Assembly: GCF_030719035.1 (NCBI RefSeq)
Contig: NZ_CP132203.1
Coordinates: 2,976,001 to 3,040,000 of the forward strand
DNA length: 64,000 nucleotides
Direction: 5' to 3'
DNA from: Hahella sp. HNIBRBA332
GTDB lineage: Bacteria; Pseudomonadota; Gammaproteobacteria; Pseudomonadales; Oleiphilaceae
The stretch's first letter is position 1. Each line of letters begins with the position of its first letter. Position numbers and translations under genes: made by a program. The notes under the pieces are model-generated. The model saw only the letters and a program-made list of their open reading frames with translations, made no database searches and was not told the DNA's origin. This document shows, piece after piece, positions 27,567-37,489 of this stretch.

Positions 27567-28910
27567 TCAACCCTCTTTCTCAATGCGAGTGAGGCTATCG
27601 CGAAGAATAGGACCGTATTCATATTTACCCGGACACACAAAGGTGCAGAGGGAAAGGTCTTCTTCATCCAGCTCCAGACAACCCAGCTTTTGCGCCATTT
27701 CTGTGTCGCCGACAATCAGTGAGCGCAGTAGTTGTGTTGGAAGAATGTCCAACGGCATCACCCTCTCATACGAACCAACGGGGACCATGGCCCGCTCGCT
27801 GCCGTTCGTGGTGGTGGTGAAGTTGAACAATTTGCCCGGGTTGAGCTTGGAAAGATAAATATTTAATAAGGAGAACTTATTGGAACCCGGCGACAACCAG
27901 CCCATGAATTCACGCTTGTAGCCTTCTTCAAGGCAGGATACCTGATTGGCGTAACGCCCCAGGAAAGCTACGCTGCCTTTGGCATTGCGGCCGCCAAGAA
28001 CGGAACCGGAAATCAGACGCACCTCGGATGATTTCAATTCACCGTCTGTCAATTGGGTCAGAGACGCCCCCGCACGGGTGCGCAACAGACGAGGTTTATT
28101 GACCATAGGGCCCGCTAACGCGACCACTCTCTCCACAGACTTACGTCCGGATGTGAACAGGCGACCAATAGCGATTACGTCCTGATAACCTATCGTCCAA
28201 ACAACTTTGGACGCGCTCACAGGATCAAGGTAATGGATATGGGTGCCAGCCAAACCGGCGGGATGTGGGCCGTCAAACTGCTCTTGTACAGCGTTAGAGC
28301 TGCTGGGCAGATCGTAACTGACGCCAGCGCGGGCGCATACGAAGACTTTGCCACGAGTCAATTTACCCAGAACAATCAGACCGTTTTTAAAGTCGGTCTT
28401 GGCTTCATTAATAATGACCGCCGGATCGGCGCTCAGTGGGTGGGAGTCCATCGCCGTCACGAAGATGGAATGAGGCTCAGCGTCAATGGCAGGAGCCTTG
28501 CTGTACGGACGCGTTCTCAACGCAGTCCAGTCTCCGGAAGCGATCAGGTTCTCGACAACCTGTTCGCGAGACAGATTGAGCAATTCCTCAGGGCTGTACT
28601 GAGCGAACTGCTCATACTCATCCCCTTCAACGTCGATAACCACCGACTGAAACACCCTACGCTCGCCTCGGTTAACCGCCGACACGACGCCGCTCGCTGG
28701 CGAAGTGTAACGGACGCCTTCCGTCTTTTTATCAGTAAATAGAAGCTGGCCGCACTTGACACGATCGCCTACCTTTACTTCCATGGTAGGTTTCATGCCA
28801 TTGTAGTCAAATCCGATTAAAGCAACCTGTTTTACAGGCTTACCGTCTTCAATGACTTGTGCAGGCGCTCCGGCTATCGGAAGATCCAAGCCTTTCTTGA
28901 TCTTGATCAT
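27567..28910 (-). CDS. nqrA: Na+-NQR subunit A
   Basis: The 447-residue cytosol-facing subunit is expected to be linked to ubiquinone reduction. It begins MIKIKKGLDLPIAGAPAQVI as in other NqrA proteins and keeps the segments VKVGDRVKCGQLLFTDKK and PLSADPAVIINE. Near the C-terminus is LCTFVCPGKYEYGPILRDSL. It is the first gene of nqrABCDEF-apbE-nqrM, with a long untranslated region upstream that should hold the operon promoter. Confidence 0.97.
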   Translation of the reverse strand: MIKIKKGLDLPIAGAPAQVIEDGKPVKQVALIGFDYNGMKPTMEVKVGDRVKCGQLLFTDKKTEGVRYTSPASGVVSAVNRGERRVFQSVVIDVEGDEYEQFAQYSPEELLNLSREQVVENLIASGDWTALRTRPYSKAPAIDAEPHSIFVTAMDSHPLSADPAVIINEAKTDFKNGLIVLGKLTRGKVFVCARAGVSYDLPSSSNAVQEQFDGPHPAGLAGTHIHYLDPVSASKVVWTIGYQDVIAIGRLFTSGRKSVERVVALAGPMVNKPRLLRTRAGASLTQLTDGELKSSEVRLISGSVLGGRNAKGSVAFLGRYANQVSCLEEGYKREFMGWLSPGSNKFSLLNIYLSKLNPGKLFNFTTTTNGSERAMVPVGSYERVMPLDILPTQLLRSLIVGDTEMAQKLGCLELDEEDLSLCTFVCPGKYEYGPILRDSLTRIEKEG

Positions 28911-29254
28911 CTAGCCCCGCCTAATCATCAGAATAAATTGATTTACAGCCACCACGAATGCGCTCTTGTGATTGGAGTTTAGGATTGCCCTTGTTGGAGG
29001 GATGCACAGGATGGCCGACCAAAAAACGCCATAATTATAGTGACGCAAATCCGGATTTTCTACTACGCTGGGCGAGCTTCTACGGCCAATCCCCTATTTT
29101 TTCAGTGAATTCAGTCATTCAGGGGCTCCGCTAAGGTTTATTACCATCTGATTACAATTATTCAGGCGCATTTACCAGGATATACAGCCTACCAGCACAC
29201 CTAGACTTTAGTATTAGAACACCCAATTCGACCGCTCAATATTTCCACATCGAC
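28911..29254. other. Intergenic region upstream of nqrA
   Basis: About 345 bases before the terminator of gap contain the nqr promoter. I see no gene on either strand and no operator I can name. Confidence 0.5.
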
Positions 29255-29287
29255 AAAAAAGGCGGACACCCATGGCCCGCCTTTTTA
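29255..29287 (-). terminator. Rho-independent terminator of gap
   Basis: AAAAAGGCGG and CCGCCTTTTT (29256-29265 and 29277-29286) form a stem around an 11-base loop, 44 bases after the gap stop on the minus strand. It separates gap from the nqr operon. Confidence 0.85.
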
Positions 29288-29330
29288 ACCAGTTGGTCAA
29301 CCTTTCAGGGTCGATCCGACAATGGCTCTT

Positions 29331-30803
29331 TTACCCCATTGTTTTAGGATAGACCGTATAGGTAACGCCCGCCATTTGGTTCACGACGCGAACCACCTGC
29401 GCGCTGTATCCTGCTTCGTTATCGTACCAAACATACAGCACGGCGCGATTACCGTTGACGATGGTCGCCTGCGCGTCGACAACGCCTGCGCGACGGGAGC
29501 CGACAAAGTCAGTGGACACCACTTCCGGCGAATTGACGAAGTCAATCTGCTTCTGCAAATCAGAGTGCAGAGACACATCACGGAGATAGCCGTTCAGTTC
29601 TTCTACGGAAGTATCGCGACCCAGATTAAGGTTAAGGATAGCCAGCGACACGTTTGGTGTCGGCACGCGGATCGCATTACCAGTCAACTTGCCAGCCAGC
29701 TCAGGCAACGCTTTGGCGACAGCCTTGGCTGCGCCGGTTTCCGTGATAACCATGTTCAGAGGGGCGCTGCGTCCGCGGCGGCTGCCTTTGTGGTAGTTAT
29801 CGATCAGGTTCTGGTCGTTGGTATAGGAATGAACGGTTTCCACGTGACCATCTTTGATGCCGTACTCGTCATTCAGCGCTTTAAGCACCGGGGTAATGGC
29901 GTTGGTCGTACAGGAGGCCGCGGAAAGAATGCGATCTTCCGCAGTGATCAGATGGTTGTTGATGCCATATACGATGTTCTTGATCGAGCCTTTGCCCGGC
30001 GCAGTCAACAACACACCCTTAACGCCTTTACATTCCAGATGGCGGGACAGGCCGGCTTCATCGCGCCATACCCCTGTATTATCGATAACAATCGCGTTAT
30101 CAATGCCGTACTGGGTGTAATCCACTGCATCCGGGCTATTCGCGTAGATAACCTGAACGTAGTTGCCATTAGCGATAATTGCGGATTCTTTCTCGTCCAC
30201 GGTGATCGTGCCCTGGAAGGAGCCGTGTACGGAATCGCGACGTAGCAGGCTGGCGCGTTTTTCCAGATCATTATCTGCATTGCCTTTGCGCACGACAATT
30301 GCGCGCAAGCGCAGGTTCGCGCCGCCGCCGGCTTTCTCAATAAGAATTCTCGCCAGCAAACGTCCGATACGTCCGAAACCGAACAACACGACATCTTTGC
30401 TTTCTCCGGAAGTCCCCATACTTCCTTCGACGGCGCCTTTCCCAACCACTTCGTCCAGCTCGCTGCGCACAAAATCTTCCAGCGCAACCGTGTCTTTTAT
30501 TTTTTCGTATTTAATGGCGAGCTTGCCGATATCTACGTGAGCGTGCCCAAGTTCCAGTTCGTCCAGCAACTTTAATATAGGATAAGTATTGTGCACGGAC
30601 AGTTCATGTTCAGCCACCTGACGCACAAAGCGATGCGCCTTTAACAGGCCGATCACTGAACGGTTGATGATTGGGCGACCATATATGGATGTGATGACGT
30701 TATATTTTCTGTACAGTCTTCCGATAAGGGGAATCATCGCTTCGGCGACGGTTTCGCGTTCCTTCCATTCCCCAAAACAAGCATCCAATTTTTCTTGACT
30801 CAC
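29331..30803 (-). CDS. gap: Glyceraldehyde-3-phosphate dehydrogenase, long form
   Basis: The enzyme oxidises glyceraldehyde 3-phosphate with NAD(P)+. This is the long class with an N-terminal extension of about 125 residues before the Rossmann motif VVLFGFGRIGRLLARIL. The catalytic Cys is in SCTTNAITPVL and the substrate-binding region is SRRGRSAPLNM. The frame is open to a TTG at 30854. I choose GTG 30803 because GAGGTG lies 7 bases upstream and the product then starts MSQEKLDACFGEW, like pseudomonad homologues (490 residues). In Pseudomonas the same long gap lies between nqr and mfd. The extension's function is unknown to me. Confidence 0.92.
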   Translation of the reverse strand: MSQEKLDACFGEWKERETVAEAMIPLIGRLYRKYNVITSIYGRPIINRSVIGLLKAHRFVRQVAEHELSVHNTYPILKLLDELELGHAHVDIGKLAIKYEKIKDTVALEDFVRSELDEVVGKGAVEGSMGTSGESKDVVLFGFGRIGRLLARILIEKAGGGANLRLRAIVVRKGNADNDLEKRASLLRRDSVHGSFQGTITVDEKESAIIANGNYVQVIYANSPDAVDYTQYGIDNAIVIDNTGVWRDEAGLSRHLECKGVKGVLLTAPGKGSIKNIVYGINNHLITAEDRILSAASCTTNAITPVLKALNDEYGIKDGHVETVHSYTNDQNLIDNYHKGSRRGRSAPLNMVITETGAAKAVAKALPELAGKLTGNAIRVPTPNVSLAILNLNLGRDTSVEELNGYLRDVSLHSDLQKQIDFVNSPEVVSTDFVGSRRAGVVDAQATIVNGNRAVLYVWYDNEAGYSAQVVRVVNQMAGVTYTVYPKTMG

Positions 30804-31011
30804 TTTTATGCACCTCTCGTCTGCGCAAATCGGGCGCTCATTATCCCTTTTCAAAACATCCGAAGCAATTTAGGCTCCTTGATTTTTAACGCATTCCAAG
30901 GCGTTTCAGGACTCTTACACAAGTGGACTGGCTATCACGTTTCCGGGGTTTGGTTGTGATTTTACGAAACAATTGTAGAATGCCCCTTGACTTTAAGGTG
31001 GAGATATAGAG

Positions 31012-34000
31012 TTGACAGAGCGGCGCCAACTTCCTTCAAATTCAACGACTATCAAGTACTGGCCTCAAGCAGTCGGACAGTCAGACGCTTACATTCTGGC
31101 GCAGGCGCTCAAAGAGCAAAAACGCCTGTTGGTGGTAATAACACCAGATATGCCTTCGGCGGATCAGCTCGAATCAGCAGTAAAATTTTTTTTAGGGGAT
31201 GCGAAAAAAAATGAAAACACACCCCCAATTTTGACTTTGCCGGACTGGGAAACCCTTCCTTACGATACTTTTTCGCCTCACCAGGACATTATTTCCCAGC
31301 GTATTCAGACCCTGCACAAACTACCGACTTGCGACAGCGGCCTGCTTATCGTTCCGCTCAGCACCATCATGGTGCGCCTGGCGCCGAAAGAATTTGTCCA
31401 GCGCTCCACCTTGTTCCTGCGCAAAGGGCAGCCGCTCAGGATAGACAGTTATAGATCCGAGCTGGAGCAGGCGGGTTACCGCTGTGTAGATACAGTTTAC
31501 GAGCACGGGGAGTTTGCCGTCAGAGGATCGATCTTCGACATATTCCCTATGGGCTCCAAAGCGCCCTATCGTATCGACTTGTTTGACGAAGAAGTCGAAA
31601 CCCTGCGCCAGTTTGATCCAGAGACTCAGCGCTCCGCAGGACAGGTAAATGAAATCAGTCTGCTGCCCGCGCACGAATTTCCACTTAACGACGCGTCCAT
31701 CCAACTGTTCAAAGACAACTTCTACGAGAAGTTTCCTGGCGCATCGCGCAACAGCCCTTTGCTGCAAGACATAAGCCGCTGCATCGCTACGCCCGGACTG
31801 GAGTATTATCTCACTCTGTTTTTCACCGAGACCGCGAGCCTGCTGGATTATGTCGCAAAGGACGCCTGTTTCGCCCTTTATGACGGGCTGCACGAAAAAG
31901 CGCTGCATTTCTGGAAAGATCTTGAGCAGCGTTACGAGGATTTGCGCCACGACATTCAGCGCCCCATTTTGCCGCCGGCGGATATCTATCTGCGAGTTGA
32001 GGAGTTGTTTGAGGGACTGAAGCAGTTCCCACGCGCGCAATTCAGCGCCAAGTCCGAAGAAACGGACAAACCGTTCTCTCCCCTTCCTCACCTGGCCCTG
32101 GACGCCAAGAAGGAAAACCCGCTGCAGGCTGTTGACTGCGCCCAGCAGGACAGCGGTTACAAGGTTGTCTTGTGCGCCGAATCCGCCGGACGCCAACAGG
32201 CGCTGATGGATACATTTAAGGAGCACGGCAGACCGCTCAATCTGCTGGAATCCTGGGAAGAGTGCCTGAATTCCGACGCCCCGTGGAATATTACGGTGGC
32301 GGAGCTGGCGAAAGGTTTCGCCGATAACGAAAACCGGATTCTGGTCGTAGCGGAAGCCGACCTGTATGAGGGCAGAGTTCTGCAGCGGAGGCGACGCAAG
32401 CGCACGCAGGAAAGCCCGGAAAACATTATTCAGAATTTGACCGAGCTGAAGCTTAATGCGCCGGTCGTGCATATCGATCATGGCATCGGCCGCTATAAAG
32501 GCCTGCAGTCGCTCGAAGTGGACGGCCAAAAGCAGGAGTTTCTGGTGCTGGAATACGCCAACGAAGCCAAGCTCTATGTACCAGTCTCCTCCCTGCATCT
32601 GATATCTCGTTACGCAGGTCTTGACGACAATCTGGCGCCGATTAATAAACTCGGTACGGATCGCTGGTCCGCCGCTAAGCGCCAAGCAGCAGAGAAAATC
32701 AAAGACAGCGCAGCGGAGCTATTGGAGATTTACGCCAAGCGCGAACTGCACAAAGGTTACGCCTGCCCGCCTCCAGACGAGCATTACCGCGCTTTTTCCG
32801 CCTCTTTCCCGTTTGAGGAGACGCCAGATCAGGCCACAACGATCAACGCAGTCTTGCAGGATATGATGAAACCACGCCCCATGGACCGACTGGTCTGCGG
32901 CGACGTGGGCTTCGGCAAAACAGAAGTCGCCATGCGCGCCGCTTTTCTCGCCGCTCATGCAGGACGGCAGGTGGCGATACTTACGCCGACCACACTGCTT
33001 GCGCAGCAGCATTTTCAGTCCTTCCAGGATCGTTTTGCAGACACTGCGATCAATATCGAACTGATCTCTCGTTTTCGCAGCGCCAGCGATATAGAGAAAG
33101 TCAAAGACAAGCTGTCAGAAGGCAAAGTCGACATTCTTGTCGGCACCCATAAACTGCTGCAAAAAGACATCCAGTTTAAAAATCTCGGCTTACTGATCAT
33201 CGACGAAGAGCATCGTTTCGGCGTGCAACAAAAAGAGAAGGTTAAATCTCTGCGCGCCAATATCGATATACTCACACTGACCGCCACACCAATACCACGC
33301 ACCCTGAACCTGTCCTTCCAGGGCGTCCGCGACTTGTCGATTATCGCCACACCGCCGGAGAAGCGCCTGTCCGTCAAAACTTTTGTACAGGAGCACAGCA
33401 ACAGCATTATTAAAGAAGCCGTGCTGCGGGAAATACTGAGGGGCGGCCAGGTGTTCTTTCTTCACAACGAAGTTAACACCATCAATAAGGCCGCAGCGGA
33501 ATTACAGGAGATGGTTCCGGACGCGCGCGTAGCTGTCGCCCATGGCCAGATGCGGGAGCGTGAACTGGAAAAGGTCATGTCGGATTTTTACCATAAGCGC
33601 TTCAATGTGCTGATGTGCACCACCATCATTGAAACCGGTATCGACATCCCCTCCGCCAACACTATTATCATTGAGCGCGCGGATAAGTTCGGCCTGGCGC
33701 AGTTGCACCAACTGCGAGGCCGGGTTGGTCGCTCTCACCACCAGGCATACGCCTATATGCTAACCCCTCCGCCGCGCAATCTCACTGAAGACGCAAAGAA
33801 AAGGCTGGACGCCATCAGCAGCGCACAGGATCTCGGCGCCGGATTCACCCTGGCCACCCACGACCTGGAAATTCGCGGCGCAGGGGAATTGCTTGGCGAA
33901 GAGCAAAGCGGACACATTCAGAACATCGGTTTCACTCTTTATCTGCAATTATTGGATGCCGCAGTCAAAGCCATGCGTGAAGGCAAAGAGCTGGATCTGA

Positions 34001-34461
34001 CCCAACCTCTCGATCAAGGTTGTGAAGTCAATCTGCGTTTGCCCGCACTGATTCCCGACGACTATCTGCCGGATGTCCATAACCGTCTGATCCTGTATAA
34101 ACGCGTCGCCAGCGCCAAGGATGAGGACGCATTGCAGTCTCTGCAAATTGAGATGATTGACCGCTTTGGCCTCTTGCCTGACGCAACCAAAAATCTGTTC
34201 CGCCAGACTCGCCTGAAATTGACCGCCGACAGGCTGGGCATCGCTCGAATTGATATCGGCGCCAGGGGCGGCGTGATCGAATTCAACGCGAAGACCACCA
34301 TCGAACCGATCAAACTGGTCAATCTCATCCAGCGTGAACCCAGGCACTATAAATTGGACGGAGGCTCCAAGTTACGCGTCACTCGCTCACTGGAGGACAA
34401 GGAAGACCGTATGCAATTCGTGGAAAAACTTCTGAAATCCTTCGCCCCCGCCCGCGCATAA
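31012..34461 (+). CDS. mfd: Transcription-repair coupling factor
   Basis: Mfd pushes stalled RNA polymerase off DNA and recruits UvrA. The 1149-residue length is standard. It has a UvrB-like N-terminal region. The RNA polymerase-interacting CarD-like domain spans about residues 471-545 (VVHIDHGIGRYKGL). The translocase has Walker A CGDVGFGKTEVA near 629 and DEEH near 730, then TATPIPRTL, GRVGRSHHQAYAYM, and a C-terminal autoinhibitory domain with LRLPALIPDDYLPDVHNRL. The start is TTG 31012 with GGTGGAG about 9 bases before it; a non-ATG start may keep levels low. It is divergent from gap. Confidence 0.97.
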   Translation: MTERRQLPSNSTTIKYWPQAVGQSDAYILAQALKEQKRLLVVITPDMPSADQLESAVKFFLGDAKKNENTPPILTLPDWETLPYDTFSPHQDIISQRIQTLHKLPTCDSGLLIVPLSTIMVRLAPKEFVQRSTLFLRKGQPLRIDSYRSELEQAGYRCVDTVYEHGEFAVRGSIFDIFPMGSKAPYRIDLFDEEVETLRQFDPETQRSAGQVNEISLLPAHEFPLNDASIQLFKDNFYEKFPGASRNSPLLQDISRCIATPGLEYYLTLFFTETASLLDYVAKDACFALYDGLHEKALHFWKDLEQRYEDLRHDIQRPILPPADIYLRVEELFEGLKQFPRAQFSAKSEETDKPFSPLPHLALDAKKENPLQAVDCAQQDSGYKVVLCAESAGRQQALMDTFKEHGRPLNLLESWEECLNSDAPWNITVAELAKGFADNENRILVVAEADLYEGRVLQRRRRKRTQESPENIIQNLTELKLNAPVVHIDHGIGRYKGLQSLEVDGQKQEFLVLEYANEAKLYVPVSSLHLISRYAGLDDNLAPINKLGTDRWSAAKRQAAEKIKDSAAELLEIYAKRELHKGYACPPPDEHYRAFSASFPFEETPDQATTINAVLQDMMKPRPMDRLVCGDVGFGKTEVAMRAAFLAAHAGRQVAILTPTTLLAQQHFQSFQDRFADTAINIELISRFRSASDIEKVKDKLSEGKVDILVGTHKLLQKDIQFKNLGLLIIDEEHRFGVQQKEKVKSLRANIDILTLTATPIPRTLNLSFQGVRDLSIIATPPEKRLSVKTFVQEHSNSIIKEAVLREILRGGQVFFLHNEVNTINKAAAELQEMVPDARVAVAHGQMRERELEKVMSDFYHKRFNVLMCTTIIETGIDIPSANTIIIERADKFGLAQLHQLRGRVGRSHHQAYAYMLTPPPRNLTEDAKKRLDAISSAQDLGAGFTLATHDLEIRGAGELLGEEQSGHIQNIGFTLYLQLLDAAVKAMREGKELDLTQPLDQGCEVNLRLPALIPDDYLPDVHNRLILYKRVASAKDEDALQSLQIEMIDRFGLLPDATKNLFRQTRLKLTADRLGIARIDIGARGGVIEFNAKTTIEPIKLVNLIQREPRHYKLDGGSKLRVTRSLEDKEDRMQFVEKLLKSFAPARA

Positions 34462-34617
34462 CCCTGCCGGGCGGCCCCGGCGCCAGGGAAATGTAGTATA
34501 CTTTGTGAGGGTTTGTTGATGGATGGCCACTTCCCAATTGGCGCCATCAACCCGCCCTAGCTTTTATTCCCTGGCGCACGCCTTCCAATCACAAAACAAA
34601 AGAAGTTGTCCAAATAA

Positions 34618-35484
34618 ATGCTATTTTGCCGAACACCTCAACTTTGCCCTTTTTCAGCGCGAAGCATTGCACTCTTTCTCACGCTGTTTCTTGGGCTTAT
34701 GTCTTCCAGCCTTCGCGCCTATGCAGGGCTTTATCAAATTGACCTCATCATGTTCAAAACCCCCGTGCCGGAAGGGGAAGAAAACTTTGAATACTATCCC
34801 GTCGATTACAATCCCGAAGCGCCGCTTCTGGTGGATTTCACACCGCTGAGCAGTCTGCAGAAACAGGCGCTCGGCGCAAACCAGACATTGTTAAAGTGGA
34901 TCGCCAACAACCTTGACCGTCGCTCTGGTTATCAGGTTGTCTGGCATAAATCCTGGGTCTCGAATCTCGCGTACAACCAAGATACGCCCGTGCGCATTTT
35001 TGATACGGAAAGATTGGGTCAAGGCTATAGCATAGAAGGCGTGGTGAGCCTGTCACGCACTCGCTACCTGCACACTACGATTGATTTATCCCTGGTGGAG
35101 TGGAGGCAAAAACAGCCAGGCGGCGCTATGGATGACATGTTTACCCCCTTCCCCGAGCAAACGGGCGCCGCCAATGCGCTCACGCCAATGCCGCAAAACG
35201 CGCCGGAAGCAAAGGTCACCGCTCCCGACAGCGAGGAGCCGTTCATGGAAGAGGCCTTCAGAGGACTTGAGCCTGTCGCCCGCTACCGCAACCGACAATC
35301 ACGCCGCATGCGTAGCGGCGAGGTCCACTATCTGGATCATCCTGTCGTAGGCGTACTAGTGAAAATTATCCCGGTCCGTAATGTGCGCATCCAGACTTCC
35401 GTCGACACCGCAGAAGGCAACCTGGCTGGCGAGGACGAGAAAGAGCCAGAAGAAAGCGAAACCGATAGTCCAACGGAAGACTGA
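34618..35484 (+). CDS. CsiV-family secreted protein
   Basis: The 288-residue exported protein lies downstream of mfd, where pseudomonads and vibrios carry CsiV-like genes. CsiV in Vibrio cholerae is an outer-membrane lipoprotein needed for growth with D-amino acids and for cell-wall synthesis through LpoA/PBP1A. Residues 14-37 form a signal peptide ending near RAYA. The mature part begins GLYQIDLIMFK and keeps SGYQVVWHKSWV and the EGVVSLSRTRYLH block. The C-terminus is acidic (EDEKEPEESETDSPTED). No lipobox Cys is visible at the cleavage site, so it may be periplasmic. Confidence 0.75.
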   Translation: MLFCRTPQLCPFSARSIALFLTLFLGLMSSSLRAYAGLYQIDLIMFKTPVPEGEENFEYYPVDYNPEAPLLVDFTPLSSLQKQALGANQTLLKWIANNLDRRSGYQVVWHKSWVSNLAYNQDTPVRIFDTERLGQGYSIEGVVSLSRTRYLHTTIDLSLVEWRQKQPGGAMDDMFTPFPEQTGAANALTPMPQNAPEAKVTAPDSEEPFMEEAFRGLEPVARYRNRQSRRMRSGEVHYLDHPVVGVLVKIIPVRNVRIQTSVDTAEGNLAGEDEKEPEESETDSPTED

Positions 35485-35522
35485 TATAACACACACAAGT
35501 TAGACGGCTTTGAGCATCCAAT

Positions 35523-35552
35523 AAAAAAGCGGGGTAATTTCCCCGCTTTTTT
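35523..35552. terminator. Bidirectional Rho-independent terminator
   Basis: A perfect 12-bp stem AAAAAAGCGGGG / CCCCGCTTTTTT surrounds a 6-base loop. It lies between the convergent csiV-like gene and the MTI phosphorylase gene. Confidence 0.94.
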
Positions 35553-35592
35553 TCATTCAAAGATCAGTATGTATAACGCACAACGCTGAAGG

Positions 35593-36327
35593 TCAGCTCT
35601 CTGCAACCAGCGCCGCAAGCAGCTGCTTCACATACCCCATCCCCTGATCAATCGCCTCATGGATTTCTTCCATGGTGATGATATTTTCGCTAACGCCCGC
35701 CGCCGGATTAACGACCAGGGAAATACAGGCATAAGGGACATCCAGCTCGCGCGCCAACGCCGCTTCCGGCATTCCCGTCATACCTACGATGTCGCAGCCA
35801 TCCTGCTTCATGCGACGGATTTCCGCCACCGTCTCCAGACGAGGCCCCTGTGTAGCGCCGTAAACGCCAAAGTTACTGTGCTTGACGCCCAAAGCCGTCG
35901 CCTTTTCACAAATCAGCTTGCGCAGCGCTTCATCATAGGGGTAGCTGAAATCAATATGGGTGACATGGTCGATATCGCCCTGAAAATAAGTATGCTCGCG
36001 CCCATAGGTGTAATCGATCACCTGATCAGGAATACACACATGGGTCGCCCCCATATCCGGATGAATGCCTCCCACGGCGTTCACCGCCAGAATGCCTTTG
36101 GCCCCCGCTTCTTTCAGCGCCCAAATATTGGCGCGGTAATTCACTTCGTGAGGAGGTATTCGGTGCGGATTGCCATGACGCGCCAAAAACAGCACCTCTT
36201 TCCCTTGCAACTGCGCGCGTACGATATCCGCCGAGGGAGCCCCCCAGGGCGTATCGATCTTGTCCTGCCCCTTGATTTCCAGACCGTCCAACTCAGTCAG
36301 TCCAGTGCCTCCAATAATGGCGTACAT
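35593..36327 (-). CDS. S-methyl-5'-thioinosine phosphorylase
   Basis: The 244-residue enzyme belongs to the PNP/MTAP family and begins MYAIIGGTGLTELDGL. Phosphate and purine sites appear in LARHGNPHRIPPHEVNYRA (about residues 50-68) and GMTGMPEAALARELDVPYA. In P. aeruginosa the orthologue next to nagZ is specific for methylthioinosine, made by deamination of methylthioadenosine, a by-product of polyamine and homoserine lactone synthesis. Specificity for MTI rather than MTA is inferred from this conserved neighbourhood. The start is 1 base after the upstream mechanosensitive channel gene. Confidence 0.85.
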   Translation of the reverse strand: MYAIIGGTGLTELDGLEIKGQDKIDTPWGAPSADIVRAQLQGKEVLFLARHGNPHRIPPHEVNYRANIWALKEAGAKGILAVNAVGGIHPDMGATHVCIPDQVIDYTYGREHTYFQGDIDHVTHIDFSYPYDEALRKLICEKATALGVKHSNFGVYGATQGPRLETVAEIRRMKQDGCDIVGMTGMPEAALARELDVPYACISLVVNPAAGVSENIITMEEIHEAIDQGMGYVKQLLAALVAES

Positions 36328-36328
36328 G

Positions 36329-37450
36329 TCATTCTCTCCGATCTTGTAAACTTTCTGCTTCTTTCAACACTTTCAGTTGGTCCGGCAAATGCACCGTTTG
36401 CGTTGGAAACGCCACTTCCGCGCCGTTCTGCTGAATAATATCCATCACTTTGATCAGCACATCCTGCTTGACCTCATGGTACTTGATCCAGTTGGTGGTC
36501 TTGGTGAAGGTGTAGATAAAAAAGTCCAGAGACGACGCCGCAAAGGCATTGAAATTGACAATCATGGTCTGGGTTTCATCTATTTCATCGTGCTCCGCCA
36601 ACATGGTTTTAACCTGTTCCACAATCACCGGCACTTGTTTGAAATCATCATAGCGAACGCCGATAGTCTCGTAGATACGGCGGTGAGTCATTCGGGAAGG
36701 GTTCTCCACCGAGATCGTAGTGAAGGTGGAATTGGGCACATATAACGGGCGCTTGTCGAAGGTGCGAATACAAGTCAGACGCCAACCGATCTGCTCAACG
36801 GTGCCCTCGATGTTCTTGTCCGGCGAACGGATCCAGTCTCCCACAGAGAACGGACGGTCCAGATAGATCATCAAACCGCCGAAAAAGTTCGCCAGCAAGT
36901 CCTTGGCCGCAAAACCTACAGCGATGCCGCCGATGCCGCCGAACGCCAGTACGCCGGACACGCTGTATCCCAGGGTCTGCATAATCACCAGCACGCCGGT
37001 AATAATGATGGATGCGCGCAGCAGTTTACTGATCGCCGACATGGTGGTCTTGTCCATGGGCTGCTTCATCTTGTCCGGCGACACCAGAATCTCTTCCGCG
37101 CCTTTGACGAAGCGAATCAGGAACCAGATGATCAGCACAATGACGCCGATCGCGCGAATAATATCCACCGCCTCGAACACGACCGCGCCGGTTTCCCGCT
37201 GCGCCACTTCCGCCGCCCAGGAAAGCCCGATCAGCCAGATGAATACCCCTATTGGTTTGGCGCCTGCGTCCAGAAGCGTGTCATCCCACAAGTTCCGGGT
37301 TTTCGCCAGTTGACGCGCTATTCGCCCTGTCACCTTATGGCACAGATAATTGGCGACCAGGGTTACAAAGACGATAAGAAACACCCGAACAATCCAATGC
37401 ATGGAATCATCGGCAAACCCTAACAAAGAACTCACTTCACTCCAGGACAC
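36329..37450 (-). CDS. MscS-family mechanosensitive ion channel
   Basis: The 373-residue inner-membrane channel releases solutes on osmotic downshock. It has helices at about residues 19-37, 66-84 and 94-112. The pore-lining helix of MscS proteins appears as FGGIGGIAVGFAAKDLLANF, near residues 175-194. It is followed by the beta domain (DRPFSVGDWIRSPDKNIEG) and a C-terminal alpha/beta domain. The length is closer to YnaI/YbdG than to MscS itself (286). It is cotranscribed with the downstream phosphorylase. Confidence 0.9.
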   Translation of the reverse strand: MSWSEVSSLLGFADDSMHWIVRVFLIVFVTLVANYLCHKVTGRIARQLAKTRNLWDDTLLDAGAKPIGVFIWLIGLSWAAEVAQRETGAVVFEAVDIIRAIGVIVLIIWFLIRFVKGAEEILVSPDKMKQPMDKTTMSAISKLLRASIIITGVLVIMQTLGYSVSGVLAFGGIGGIAVGFAAKDLLANFFGGLMIYLDRPFSVGDWIRSPDKNIEGTVEQIGWRLTCIRTFDKRPLYVPNSTFTTISVENPSRMTHRRIYETIGVRYDDFKQVPVIVEQVKTMLAEHDEIDETQTMIVNFNAFAASSLDFFIYTFTKTTNWIKYHEVKQDVLIKVMDIIQQNGAEVAFPTQTVHLPDQLKVLKEAESLQDRRE

Positions 37451-37489
37451 AACCTTCCCCCTATCGATTAGTATGCTATTTCATCGCGT

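Noticed and set aside
31321..32685. 454-codon minus-strand frame across mfd
   Set aside because: Antisense shadow; mfd is intact and full length.
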